Shown: positions 45,077-53,171 of the stretch, piece by piece
Layout: every line of letters begins with the position of its first letter
Position numbering within the stretch: the stretch's first letter is position 1
From: Lycorma delicatula
Taxonomy: Eukaryota; Arthropoda; Insecta; Hemiptera; Fulgoridae
Direction: 5' to 3'
DNA: 64,000 nt
Assembly: GCF_047948215.1 (NCBI RefSeq)
Contig: NC_134467.1
Location: 39,492,520-39,556,519, forward strand
Position numbers and translations under genes: made by a program
Notes under the pieces: generated by a model
Databases searched by the model: none
Told to the model about the DNA's origin: nothing
The model's input: only the letters and a program-made list of their open reading frames with translations

Positions 45077-46190
45077 CACTTCACAAAATCAACAACCACA
45101 CCAGCAAATGAACGTACCAGATTCACAAAACCTACCAGTAAGAAATAGTTATCGACCACATTCCCCATTAACATCTCCTTCAGGTAGTGATGAATCTCAT
45201 AGTATTTTTTCTCCAAGACTTTTTAATTTACTGTATAATTCACCTATTGAAGAAGCGTTAATTACGTGACGTATTAATGTAGGAAGAGAATGCTTCTTCC
45301 GAATCTGATGATGGCGTTGAACCCAATTGGACTGCTGATGATGGTGATGAACCCAATTGGGCTGCTGATGGATGGGATCGGTTATTAACTGAAGTGTTAA
45401 GAGTTAACTGAGCGAGATATGGCACGCACTTCAGCTGAAGTAGTTGTTCCACCTGAGATGGAAGAAACGGCTTCTACTTCAACAAATGAAGCTTCATCGT
45501 CATCATTAACTAGTACAGTCAGCGTGGAGTTTGATATGACCAACAGTAATTTCAATTCGGTACTATTTTTTAAATAGAGTCTCTACAAATACTTTAAATA
45601 AAGTTTATTGATTAATAAAGATTTGATTTTTTTTTCAGATGGGAGATACTTTAAAAACATATATATATAAGCAGCGAAAGCATTAAATACTGATGTTAAT
45701 ACAATAGAAAAGTGTTCGATGAAAATAAGTAGTTTTTCTGAAGAGGTAAAGGAAACAAAACTATTTATTGGCAAAACAAAGAATAGTGTTGCTTCTTCAT
45801 TTAGCGGTTTTTAGACCTGCATTAGGAGTGGATGTAATGTGCTGTATCTTTTGCACAATAAATTGTGCAAAGTTTATTACTAATACATGCGGGCATCCAA
45901 TTTGCATTTCTTGTAAAAACAAATTTGTTCTTCCAAGTAAATGTTCAATATGTGGCACCTCTATTCTATTCTTTACTAAATGTTTTTTTTAATGGAGTAA
46001 GTTTTATTTTCAGCATGGGTGTCGAATAACCCAGGGGCCATTTAGAATATGCCCTTGCGTGAAGCCGAAATAAGTTAACGTCTTCATGCTTAATGAAGCT
46101 GAGGTAGAAGTTAAATAAATGAAGAAGATGAAAGGTTTATAGACCTTAGTGAACACGCAGTTAAAAAAAGGGTTACTTGTAAAATTTGCT
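45077..46190 (+). repeat. Left copy of about 1.1-kb inverted repeat
   Basis: Inverted match to 51070-52263 with scattered differences and small indels. Outer limit ACTTCACAAAATCAACAACC, inner limit TTGTAAAATTTGC. Long terminal inverted repeats are a hallmark of Maverick/Polinton elements. The outer part codes for a Pro/Ser/Asn-rich protein start, here broken by a stop near 45268. The right copy extends that gene about 100 bp further out, so the left copy is truncated. Confidence 0.88.
45641..45992 (+). pseudogene. RING-type zinc-finger gene, left copy
   Basis: A MGDTLKTYIY-type segment follows an acceptor-like TTTTTTTTTCAG and is soon broken. The 45768-45992 frame carries CIFCTINCAKFITNTCGHPI, then CISC and CSICGTSILFF: cysteine pairs and a C-G-H core fitting a RING (C3HC4-like) domain. 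RINGs of this type are E3 ubiquitin ligases; the role here is unknown. A nearly identical domain occurs inverted at 51267-51440. AG-like splice signals suggest the gene once had introns (inference). Confidence 0.65.
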
Positions 46191-46324
46191 TAGCAGAAAA
46201 TATAACTACGGTATTTATACCATGCGGACATACTTCTTGCAGGAAATGTGCTTCTCATTTATTTATAGATGAACGTACTAGAAGGAATAATCTTTGTCCA
46301 TTCTGTAGAAACAAGTTATGTTAA
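46155..46324 (+). pseudogene. IAP-type RING domain fragment
   Basis: Open from about 46112 to the stop at 46324. Contains TCKICLAENITTVFIPCGHT, SCRKCASHL and NLCPFCRNKLC, a C3HC4 RING with the 'CKICL...FxPCGHxxxCxxCA...CPxCR' wording of inhibitor-of-apoptosis proteins, placed at the protein end as in IAPs. No start codon in frame, as a TAA lies just upstream. The right inverted repeat loses this domain right after CKIC. Confidence 0.7.
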
Positions 46325-46443
46325 CGAATAGAATTCGCGAATAAAGGTAAATTTAATTCGATTAGTTAGTGCGATTAGTGTGATTTGTTGGTATTATACT
46401 CCGTATTAAAATCTGATTAAATGTTAATGGTTGTTTCAGATCG

Positions 46444-47036
46444 ATGTCGGACACAGAAAATGAAAAAGTGGATGAATTAACTAAGAGATTGCAAGCGTTT
46501 AAGGAAGAACTAGAAAAATTAGAATTAGACTTAAAACTCTATGGGCTAAGTAAACTCCTAAGCAATATCAATCTAAAAAATTTTTGTCCCGTTTGCGGCA
46601 CTAAGCAAAAGGTCGAACTTACTCTCCATCAGACTACTTAATGAGTGTGGATTAATTTTGAGTGAAGATGGGACATTTATATTGTGTAAGGGATGTGAAT
46701 GGAACTTACCCTCTGAAACTAATTTATTACATTGTGCAATTAATCATAAAATATTTAATGACGCTTGTAAAATAGCGGATGAATTATATAATTGTTATAC
46801 ATTTTTTAAAAATAGTATAGTCCTTGAAGAATTATTAGCGAATTCGTTTCAAAATTGGAATAGACTTCCAAAAGCAGAATCGATGATGAAAACAGTATTT
46901 TATTTTACTGGCGTATTAGTGTTGCATGTCTTGATTGTAATGTAGAGGTTTTTGAGAGTGGATGAAATTCCGTCAGATGAGCATAAACTATTATCGCCAA
47001 ATTGTCCATTAGTAAATGAACGGGGTGGGAGGTAAA
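46444..47036 (+). pseudogene. IAP-like gene with coiled coil and BIR domain, frameshifted
   Basis: First piece 46444-46641: a charged heptad-like stretch (KVDELTKRLQAFKEELEKLE) and a zinc pair CPVCGTKQK. A frameshift near 46610 joins to 46658-46945, with CKGCEWNLPS. It then gives FQNWNRLPKAESMMKTVFYF, TG, and after another frame change CLDC...EHKLLSPNC. The spacing CX2C, about 15-16 residues, HX6C and the preceding FYxTG box are the baculoviral IAP repeat (BIR) signature. BIR proteins bind or block caspases. Large insect DNA viruses and some Polintons carry such genes. Non-functional as it stands. Confidence 0.62.
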
Positions 47037-47152
47037 TAAAGATGGGTAGGAGGTGTGTATTACTTAATATAAAGTAATATCCGAATATTTATTCGGATAT
47101 AACTTATACATATTATTTTACTGTTTTAGGTTTCGTCGTATGATGAAATTGC

Positions 47153-47461
47153 ATGTCTCTGTTTAGAGTCGGATCTCCCGCCGAAGAAGAAATGGATATA
47201 TCGTCTCCAGAAGAAACATATATGACACCACCAGATGGTGAAGTAGCTAGCTGGAATAACGAGGATCCGATTAGCAAGTCTTGGCTCATCGGTTATGTTA
47301 CGGGTGGAAGTATCGTTTCATTTGATCATTTGGCTACTATTCTTAAGAAAAAATTTCCAAGATCGAAACTGAAAATGTTAAATAAGAGAACGTATTTAGG
47401 TGTTGAAAACGGCATAATAGAATTAAGAATTAAAATTCAACTATTATATTTCATTAAATGA
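47153..47461 (+). CDS. Unknown 102-aa protein in virus-like block
   Basis: Open from MSLFRVGSPAEEEMDISSPE to a TGA at 47459. N-terminus acidic, Ser/Pro-rich; the C-terminal half is basic with KKKFPRSKLKMLNKRTYLGV. No domain recognised. Sits between the BIR gene and the integrase-like fragment on the same strand. Could be a truncated structural gene. Confidence 0.45.
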   Translation: MSLFRVGSPAEEEMDISSPEETYMTPPDGEVASWNNEDPISKSWLIGYVTGGSIVSFDHLATILKKKFPRSKLKMLNKRTYLGVENGIIELRIKIQLLYFIK

Positions 47462-47620
47462 ATTGTGTTCAAAATTAAAAGAATATCAGTTTTTTTAGTT
47501 TTTTATTATTAAATAAAAATGTTATCAATGATTAGAAATGAGTAGTTTGTTATTTACTTCCTTTTACTTTTTTATTTATATCCTATATAAAATGATAAAC
47601 ATGTTAGTTCGCATTTTACG

Positions 47621-47775
47621 ATGAGTGTGAAACGAGGTATTGCAAAAGAGCTTCACAAGCAAGCTCGCAGAAATTATGCGACAAGATCTGTTGAGCTTAA
47701 AGGTATAGATGACATATACAAGGCAGATCTGGTAGAGATGAATCAATATTCTAGGATAAATAAAGGATATATGCA
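47621..47775 (+). pseudogene. Polinton-type integrase fragment
   Basis: Starts MSVKRGIAKELHKQARRNYA, then a GIDDIYKADLVEMNQYSRIN segment and KGY. The 'KxxRRNYxxRxxxxKGIDDxxQADLVEMxxYSxxNKGYxY' wording is typical of Maverick/Polinton retroviral-like integrases, where the Asp in QADLVEM is the first residue of the DDE triad. The remainder of the catalytic core is missing: right after NKGY the sequence switches to the next fragment. Confidence 0.65.
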
Positions 47776-48000
47776 AATTTTCTTATGGTTTTTCGACATG
47801 GATGAAAGAAACCTAAGACATATATATATCACGATCATGTGACACCCGATATGTAATTTGAAACGTTTAAAGAAATATATAACGAGGCTTGGAACCGGTC
47901 AAAAAATGGGTTTTTAGTAATTGATAAAGAAATAGATATCGATAAAGGCCGGTATAGATTTAATTTTGACACCTTTATTGCAAAGCCTGAAAAAAGCCTA
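47776..48000 (+). pseudogene. Fragment resembling packaging ATPase C-terminus
   Basis: In-frame with the integrase piece it reads FFDMDERNLRHIY. An expanded ATATATATA shifts frame, then DHVTPDM, stop, ETFKEIYNEAWNRSKNGFLV and DKGRYRFNFDTFIAKP. The 'GFLVIDK...GRYRxxFDxFI' ending resembles the tail of A32/FtsK-type genome-packaging ATPases of adintoviruses and Polintons. No Walker motifs are present, so this is inference from tail wording only. Confidence 0.45.
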
Positions 48001-48024
48001 AAACGTGAAAAAACGTGTAGGCTA

Positions 48025-48065
48025 GCGTACAGGCATTTAGAAAGCCTGTACGCTTTCTAAATGCC
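48025..48065. repeat. Two overlapping, mutually exclusive hairpins
   Basis: Stem 1: GCGTACAGGC (48025-48034) with GCCTGTACGC (48044-48053). Stem 2: GGCATTTAGAAAG (48032-48044) with CTTTCTAAATGCC (48053-48065). Both perfect; they share bases, so only one can form at once. Lies at the junction between the ATPase-like and capsid-like fragments. Confidence 0.85.
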
Positions 48066-48088
48066 TGAAAAAAGCGCGCACGCTATGG

Positions 48089-48236
48089 CGGTACCAACGG
48101 AGCGGCGGACCAAACGTTAAAATTATGCAATAATTTTGGTGCATTTCTTTTCGACGAAATCCGATATGAAATTGCAGGACAAGAATGTGTTATGCAATAC
48201 ACGCCTTTAACAGGGACAATAAGAAACGTTTCCTAA
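48089..48236 (+). pseudogene. Fragment resembling major capsid protein
   Basis: An open stretch containing GTNGAADQTLKLCNNFGAFL then FDEIRYEIAGQE up to a stop. The 'NN..AFLFDEIRYELNGxE' wording recalls the double-jelly-roll major capsid protein group of adintovirus/Polinton elements found integrated in insects. About 49 codons only; the other capsid strands are missing. Recognition from memory of the family, not a search. Confidence 0.42.
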
Positions 48237-48267
48237 TCAGTTCAGTACCGTATCTGTCAGCCTCAAC

Positions 48268-48948
48268 ATGGGTTCTTTCGTAGTCGACTTTACTTGTTTT
48301 TGCATTTCCGATAATAACGTATACCTCAAAGAATTAGCCATTATTTCTTTGGATGACTATCCACTTGAACATTATCTGTTTAAGCCGCCTTTCGACTACT
48401 ACGATATATTATCTCAAGCTACTAAATCTGAAATACAGCATTTGCAAAAAGAAATAGGTCATAGTTGGAATTCAGGATTCATTTCATATTCGAGGTTACC
48501 ATACATCCTCAAAAGTTTAGGACTTAATATCACAATATACGTAAAGGGTGAAGACAAGAAGACTTTTTTAAAACATATTCTAAACGAAAATTGTTACCAA
48601 GTGATAGACCTTGATAGATTCGATTGTCCTGCAATAAATATGTTCACCTGTAAAACAGAAAAAATTTTGTCCTTTTGGCGAAAATCATGATTGCGCTATG
48701 AAAAAAGCTATGTGGTTATACCTTTGGTGGAAGGAACATAGCAGTTTCTACAACATGTTAGAAAAAGTGGGGGAAGCTATGAAAAAAGATCAGGAAAGTT
48801 ATTTAAACAGTCCCATTCATCATTGATAATTACGGTCGATTCATCTCTGCAAAAGTATATCAAGATCTATCTGTCTACTTGCAACAAGATCCTGAAATCC
48901 AGTTTCAACCTTCGTTTCTTGAAGATGGAAAAGATTGGAGTGAAGATT
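48268..48948 (+). pseudogene. Nuclease-like protein (DEDD-type?), frameshifted
   Basis: Open for 140 codons from MGSFVVDFTCFCISDNNVYL, then KELAIISLDD and LEHYLFKPPF, HSWNSGFISYSRLPYILKSL, and TIYVKGEDKK. A frameshift near 48665 continues with FGENHDCAMKKAMWLYLWWK; a further frame ends VYLQQDPEIQFQPSFLEDGK before a stop at about 48948. An Asp in a hydrophobic strand followed by KEL and a later Asp recalls RNase H-fold exonucleases. Similar uncharacterised proteins are, as I recall, common in insect genomes next to Polinton-like genes. Function unproven. Confidence 0.45.
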
Positions 48949-49327
48949 AAACATTTTTCTTTTATTTACTAAATATATCTTAAAATTACTGTTATTTATA
49001 TTTAGCATAAGACAAATATGTAATTAATTTTAGTTTCAAAGAAAAAATAAAGTGATATATAAAATAAATTTTGTTTTAATTTCTAGACTAATTCATCTCT
49101 CTCTAAGCGATAAGGTTTTTGAAGCGTATTTAAATAACGCATTCTATTTAAGACGATCATTCTTCTATTAAATACATTAAGATGAAGATCGAACACTTTA
49201 ACAATTCATAGAATTTATCACTAAATATACTATCCATCCAAAAAAATAATGATTAAAGGGGAGAATAATTTCAAAATAAATAGGATGAAACTTATCATCC
49301 TAAACCATTCTTCTGTTAAAACTTATA
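48949..49327. other. AT-rich intergenic with AATAAA signals
   Basis: Contains AATAAA polyadenylation-like signals near 49045 and several small repeats. No gene. Confidence 0.45.
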
Positions 49328-49669
49328 ATGGAACAAACCAAAGAATTCATCGTGCTGCTGGACAAACTAAAATTCATAGCAAGTGAACTAGACCGTAATT
49401 CATTCAGTCTACTGTTCAAAAGAGGCTATGTTGGCCATACCAAACATTGCAAATCGTTTGATGTCCCCGATAGTTTAAGCATTGATGCGAATTGGACTTG
49501 TGAATTGATACGCAATTTAATTTTACAAATGAAAAGATTTTTAAGAATATATAAGATATTATACGTTAAATGTAATTGTTGGTGGTACTGTTGTAATAAA
49601 TTATATGACATAAACTCTAACAAGGAACTAAAGGATTTTCTTCAACGAGAAATACCTTTAGCAACATAA
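49328..49669 (+). CDS. Unknown 113-aa protein
   Basis: Intact frame from MEQTKEFIVLLDKLKFIASE to LKDFLQREIPLAT. Mixed alpha-helical look, with Cys-rich patch VKCNCWWYCCNKL. No known domain. It is the last plus-strand gene of the virus-like block and is followed by AATAAA at 49742. One of the few unbroken frames in the block. Confidence 0.5.
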   Translation: MEQTKEFIVLLDKLKFIASELDRNSFSLLFKRGYVGHTKHCKSFDVPDSLSIDANWTCELIRNLILQMKRFLRIYKILYVKCNCWWYCCNKLYDINSNKELKDFLQREIPLAT

Positions 49670-49854
49670 TTAAATCAATTATCATATGTTAATTGTTATA
49701 TATGATTGAAATAATGTAATAGTACAAATATGTTGTAAAATAATAAACGATTTGTATTTAATCTGTTTTTTATTTCACATTCCTTTATCATTATTATAAA
49801 AGAAATTGGAAGACGAAAAATGAAAACCTTTTTTCAGTTAAAAATATTTAATTT

Positions 49855-50100
49855 ATTAATCTACATAAATATATTACATATAAACTCTAATCCTCTAATC
49901 CCTCAATACAAATACAATAATGATTTTAAAAATTAAAAAATAAGTAAAAAGAAATATTTAATAATAAGATTACATTTTATATAAATATTTAATTACTTAA
50001 ACTACATAAATATAAATTTACATAAATACATTACATATAAACTAATAATCCCTAAATACAAATACAATAATCCCGCATGATTTTTAAATTTAGAAAAAGA
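49855..50100 (+). repeat. AT-rich direct duplication between convergent genes
   Basis: CTACATAAATATATTACATA then AATACAAATACAATAATGAT at 49861-49930 recurs at about 50015-50090 (ACATAAATACATTACATATA, AATACAAATACAATAATCCC). Lies between the plus-strand and minus-strand gene groups. Confidence 0.65.
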
Positions 50101-50118
50101 AAAATATTTTAATATTAT

Positions 50119-50488
50119 TCAACCCGTTAAATAATCGTACCACTTGTCAGTACGATTCGTTAAAAAATTAATTGTTACCAAACTTTTATGGCGATCATTT
50201 AATAAAATTGACAATGTCTTTAAATTTTTCCGTTGATTGTAAGCAGAATATGCTCGACCCATCATCATGCTTTGTTTTAAAAAATGATGACGAGTCGGCA
50301 CAAACATACCCATCAATCATATCTTTTAAATTAATGCTATTGAATGTAAAAAATATTTCTTTTAAGCAGCGTAAACATATTGAAGGATTACTATGTTTAT
50401 TATAAAAAAATGTGCTACTCACATTTATCTTAAAATCTAACTTACTATCATCTAATAAACAAAGAAAATGTTTCAACTCATCGTCCAT
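50119..50488 (-). pseudogene. Unknown minus-strand protein, frameshifted
   Basis: MDDELKHFLCLLDDSKLDFK, later CLRCLKEIFFTFNSINLKDM and TKHDDGSSIFCLQSTEKFKD, then a frame change into NFLTNRTDKWYDYLTG before a stop at 50119. No domain recognised. It lies downstream of the polymerase fragment on the same strand. Confidence 0.45.
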
Positions 50489-50652
50489 TTCTATTTTCCG
50501 ACTTTATATTTTTAATTACAATCAAACAGCTGTACGCCATTAATGTTAAAGGTGTTTTAATTACAATTTTTTTCAATTCATTTTAACTGAAAAAAAAAAC
50601 CAAAACTACAATTAATTACTTAAAATAAGGAGACTGCGTAAATTGAAGCATG

Positions 50653-51070
50653 TTATGTACTTTTGTTACCCTTAGCCTGTTTCAAATTTATATAATGACA
50701 AATGTAATTATTTTTATTTTTCAAAGTAGTTACTAATTTAATGTGAAATGAAAAAGGGGGAACTTCATTAATCGGTAGAAATGGAAGATCGCTGTGTGGA
50801 TGATGAAGAAATTCAGGATACTCCACATCAACTTCAAGAATAAAAACTATCATTCCATCATCATTAATAGATAAGATATTATCAACTATTGATTGTTGTA
50901 TCTCTTTTTCAACCCATCGAAAATCCTGTTTTGGCAAATGCCTACTCATGGCCCAACCGTATAAACTATTGGGTCTAAGCAAGTTAAATACTTGTTTGGT
51001 AACGTATTGTCATATTCATCAAGTATATAAGGATTATTTGCCTTCGCATACTTTTTAACGCAAACAGATG
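50653..51070 (-). pseudogene. Protein-primed family-B DNA polymerase fragment
   Basis: Minus strand. The upstream frame gives CVKKYAKANNPYILDEYDNT and LPNKYLTCLDP, then by one-base shift NSLYGWAMSRHLPKQDFRWV, FILEVDVEYPEFLHHPHSDL and PFLPINEVPPFS. The D.NSLYGWAM box is the SLYP-type motif of protein-primed DNA polymerase B, and LEVDVEYP...HSDLP follows as in Polinton polymerases. The exonuclease domain, most of the palm (including the YxDTDS box) and the thumb are missing. The upstream break coincides with the inner end of the right inverted repeat. Confidence 0.8.
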
Positions 51071-51266
51071 CAAATTTTACAATTATCTCTTTTTTTAACT
51101 GCCTTTTCGCTAAGGTCTATAAACCTTTCTTCTTCTTCATTTATTTAACTTCTACCTCAGTTTCATTAAGCATGAAGACGATTACTTCTTTCGGCTTCAC
51201 GCAAGGGCATATTCTAAATGGCCCCTGGGTTATTCGACACCCGTGCTGAAAATAAAATGTACTCTA

Positions 51267-51440
51267 TTAAAAAAAACATTTAGTAAAGAATAGAATAGAG
51301 GTGCCACATATCTTACATTTACTTGGAAGAACAAATTTGTTTTTACAAGAAATGCAAATTGGATGCCCGCATGTATTAGTAATAAACTTTGCGCAATTTA
51401 TTGTGCAAAAGATACAGCGCATTACATCCACTCCTTCTAT
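51267..51440 (-). pseudogene. RING-type zinc-finger, right copy
   Basis: Minus frame CIFCTINCAKFITNTCGHPI, CISCKNKFVLPSKC and KICGTSILFFTKCFF, stop at 51267. One residue change (CKIC here, CSIC in the left copy) keeps the metal ligands. The upstream part carries a small insertion relative to the left copy. Confidence 0.65.
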
Positions 51441-51472
51441 GCAGGTCTTTATGTTTTTATAACCTGCATTTA

Positions 51473-51718
51473 TTATACTGTTTTATAAAGAATTATAGTC
51501 AACTTTAAATGGAAAAAACCGCTAAATGAAAAAGCAACACTATTCTTTGTTTTGCCAATAAATAGTTTTGTTTCCTTTACCTTTTCAGAAAAACTACTTA
51601 TTTTCATCGAACACTTTTCTATTGTATTAACATCATCAGTATTTAATGCTTTCGCTGCATATATATATGTTTTTAAAGTATCTCCCATCTGAAAAAAAAT
51701 CAAATCTTTATTAATCAA
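51473..51718 (-). pseudogene. Coding segment upstream of RING, right copy
   Basis: Open frame with MGDTLKTYIYAAKALNTDDV, a NTIEKCSMKISSFSEKVKET helix and KLFIGKTKNSVAFSFSG, preceded by TTTTTTTTTCAG, an acceptor-like site. Probably an exon between the Pro/Ser-rich start and the RING (inference). The left copy has lost three bases and gained a stop here. Confidence 0.5.
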
Positions 51719-51915
51719 TAAACTTTATTTAAAGTATTTGTAGAGACTCCATTTAAAAAATAGTTACGGAATTGAAATTACTGTTGGTAATATCAAACTC
51801 CACGCTGACTGTACTAGTTAATGACGACGATGAAGCCTCATTTGTTGAAGTAGAAGCCATTTCTTCAGTCTCAGGTGGAACGGCTACTTCAGCTGAAGTG
51901 CGTGCCATATCTCGC

Positions 51916-52365
51916 TCAGTTAACTCTTAACACTTCAGTTAATAACCGATCCCATCCATCAGCAGCCCAATTGGGTTCATCACCATCATCAGCAGTCCAA
52001 TTGGGTTCAACGCCATCATCAGCAATATTATTATCAGATTCGGAAGAAGCATTCTCTTCCTCCATTAATACGTCACGTATTAACGCTTCTTCAATAGGTG
52101 AATTATACAGTAAATTAAAAAGTCTTTGAAAAAAAATACTATGAGATTCATCACTACCTGAAGGAGATGTTAAGGGGGAATGTGGTCGATAACTATTTGT
52201 TACTGGTAGGTTTTGTGAATCTGGTACGTTCATTTGCTGGTGCGGTTGTTGATTTTGTGAAGTTGACTGAAATTCTGAATCTGTAGGCGATTCATCGAGC
52301 ATCATGTTTTCAACAACTTCGCCCAACTGCTCATTTGGTATTGGCGTGAACATATCTTGAGACAT
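51916..52365 (-). CDS. Pro/Ser-rich protein start in right inverted repeat
   Basis: 149 codons from MSQDMFTPIPNEQLGEVVEN, preceded by an acceptor-like ATTATTTTACAG. Low-complexity TSQNQQPHQQMNVPDSQNLP and a short repeat (GVEPNWTADD, GDEPNWAADG), then a stop at 51916. A further acidic/Ser-Thr stretch (STSTNEASSSSLTSTVSVEF) is open in another frame just beyond. No catalytic domain; looks disordered. Likely the N-terminal part of the RING gene (inference). Confidence 0.55.
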   Translation of the reverse strand: MSQDMFTPIPNEQLGEVVENMMLDESPTDSEFQSTSQNQQPHQQMNVPDSQNLPVTNSYRPHSPLTSPSGSDESHSIFFQRLFNLLYNSPIEEALIRDVLMEEENASSESDNNIADDGVEPNWTADDGDEPNWAADGWDRLLTEVLRVN

Positions 52366-53167
52366 CTGTAAAATAATAAACTAAACTAGTAATGTATAAT
52401 TAGACGTAAGTAGAAATCATTTGACTATGCAAAAAATAAAAAAAACATATAAAATATTGATAATTATAATAAACTTATAAAGTAAGAGGTGATTTCAAAA
52501 AGATAGTTGAATTAAATTGTAAATTTAATTATATTGTATATATCTGGAAAAAAAAAGAAAAAATTAATTCTTTAATATTTTGCTGAAAATAAATAGTTCA
52601 ATATAAAAAATAATATTTTTAATCTAATAACAAAGAGTTAGTATTCAAATATAAAAGTAGTCTTAAACAGATACTTACTTTCAGTCGGATGAACCAGTGG
52701 TTTCAACAACTGTTGCATGTGTAAAAAGCCTTAGTAAAATAATAGAAAAATATTGATCAAAACGTTTTGTACTATATTTACATTGTGTAAGAATCAATAG
52801 ATTCTTGAAAAAAAAATAACAGCAGAAAAAATTCTTTAAAGTGTGGTAAATATATTTCATGAGAATGGCCTTTCTTGGAAATTAGTTCTAATGATATTTA
52901 GTACATTGTACGATGTTTATCATAGTAGCGTTCCATTTAATTGTTATCATTTAATATAATTTCATATCAAACACTACAATGTATCATGTAATCTTAATAA
53001 TAATAATAAAATTATCATGCAATACCTTTAATTAAATGTTGAACAACTTATTAAAATATTACTAAAAGACAATAAAACAGAATTAGTAGCAAATTACATT
53101 ATTTTTTAAATGCGCTTTTTGGTTAAAACTGGCAAAAAACTTTGTAACATATAATAACGGTATAACA
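52366..53167. other. AT-rich flank
   Basis: No gene. The missing 3' part of LINE-A copy f is not found here, so the virus-like block is not a simple insertion into that LINE. Confidence 0.5.
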
Positions 53168-53171
53168 TTAA

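Larger units (their letters stand above)
51070..52263 (-). repeat. Right copy of about 1.1-kb inverted repeat
   Basis: Inverted counterpart of 45077-46190. Its inner limit is GCAAATTTTACAA at 51070-51082, where it joins polymerase sequence. Better preserved than the left copy. Confidence 0.88.

Noticed and set aside
45258..45452. 64-aa minus ORF and its 84-aa counterpart at 51875-52129
   Set aside because: Antisense shadows of the Pro/Ser-rich gene in the inverted repeats; they recur because the repeats do.
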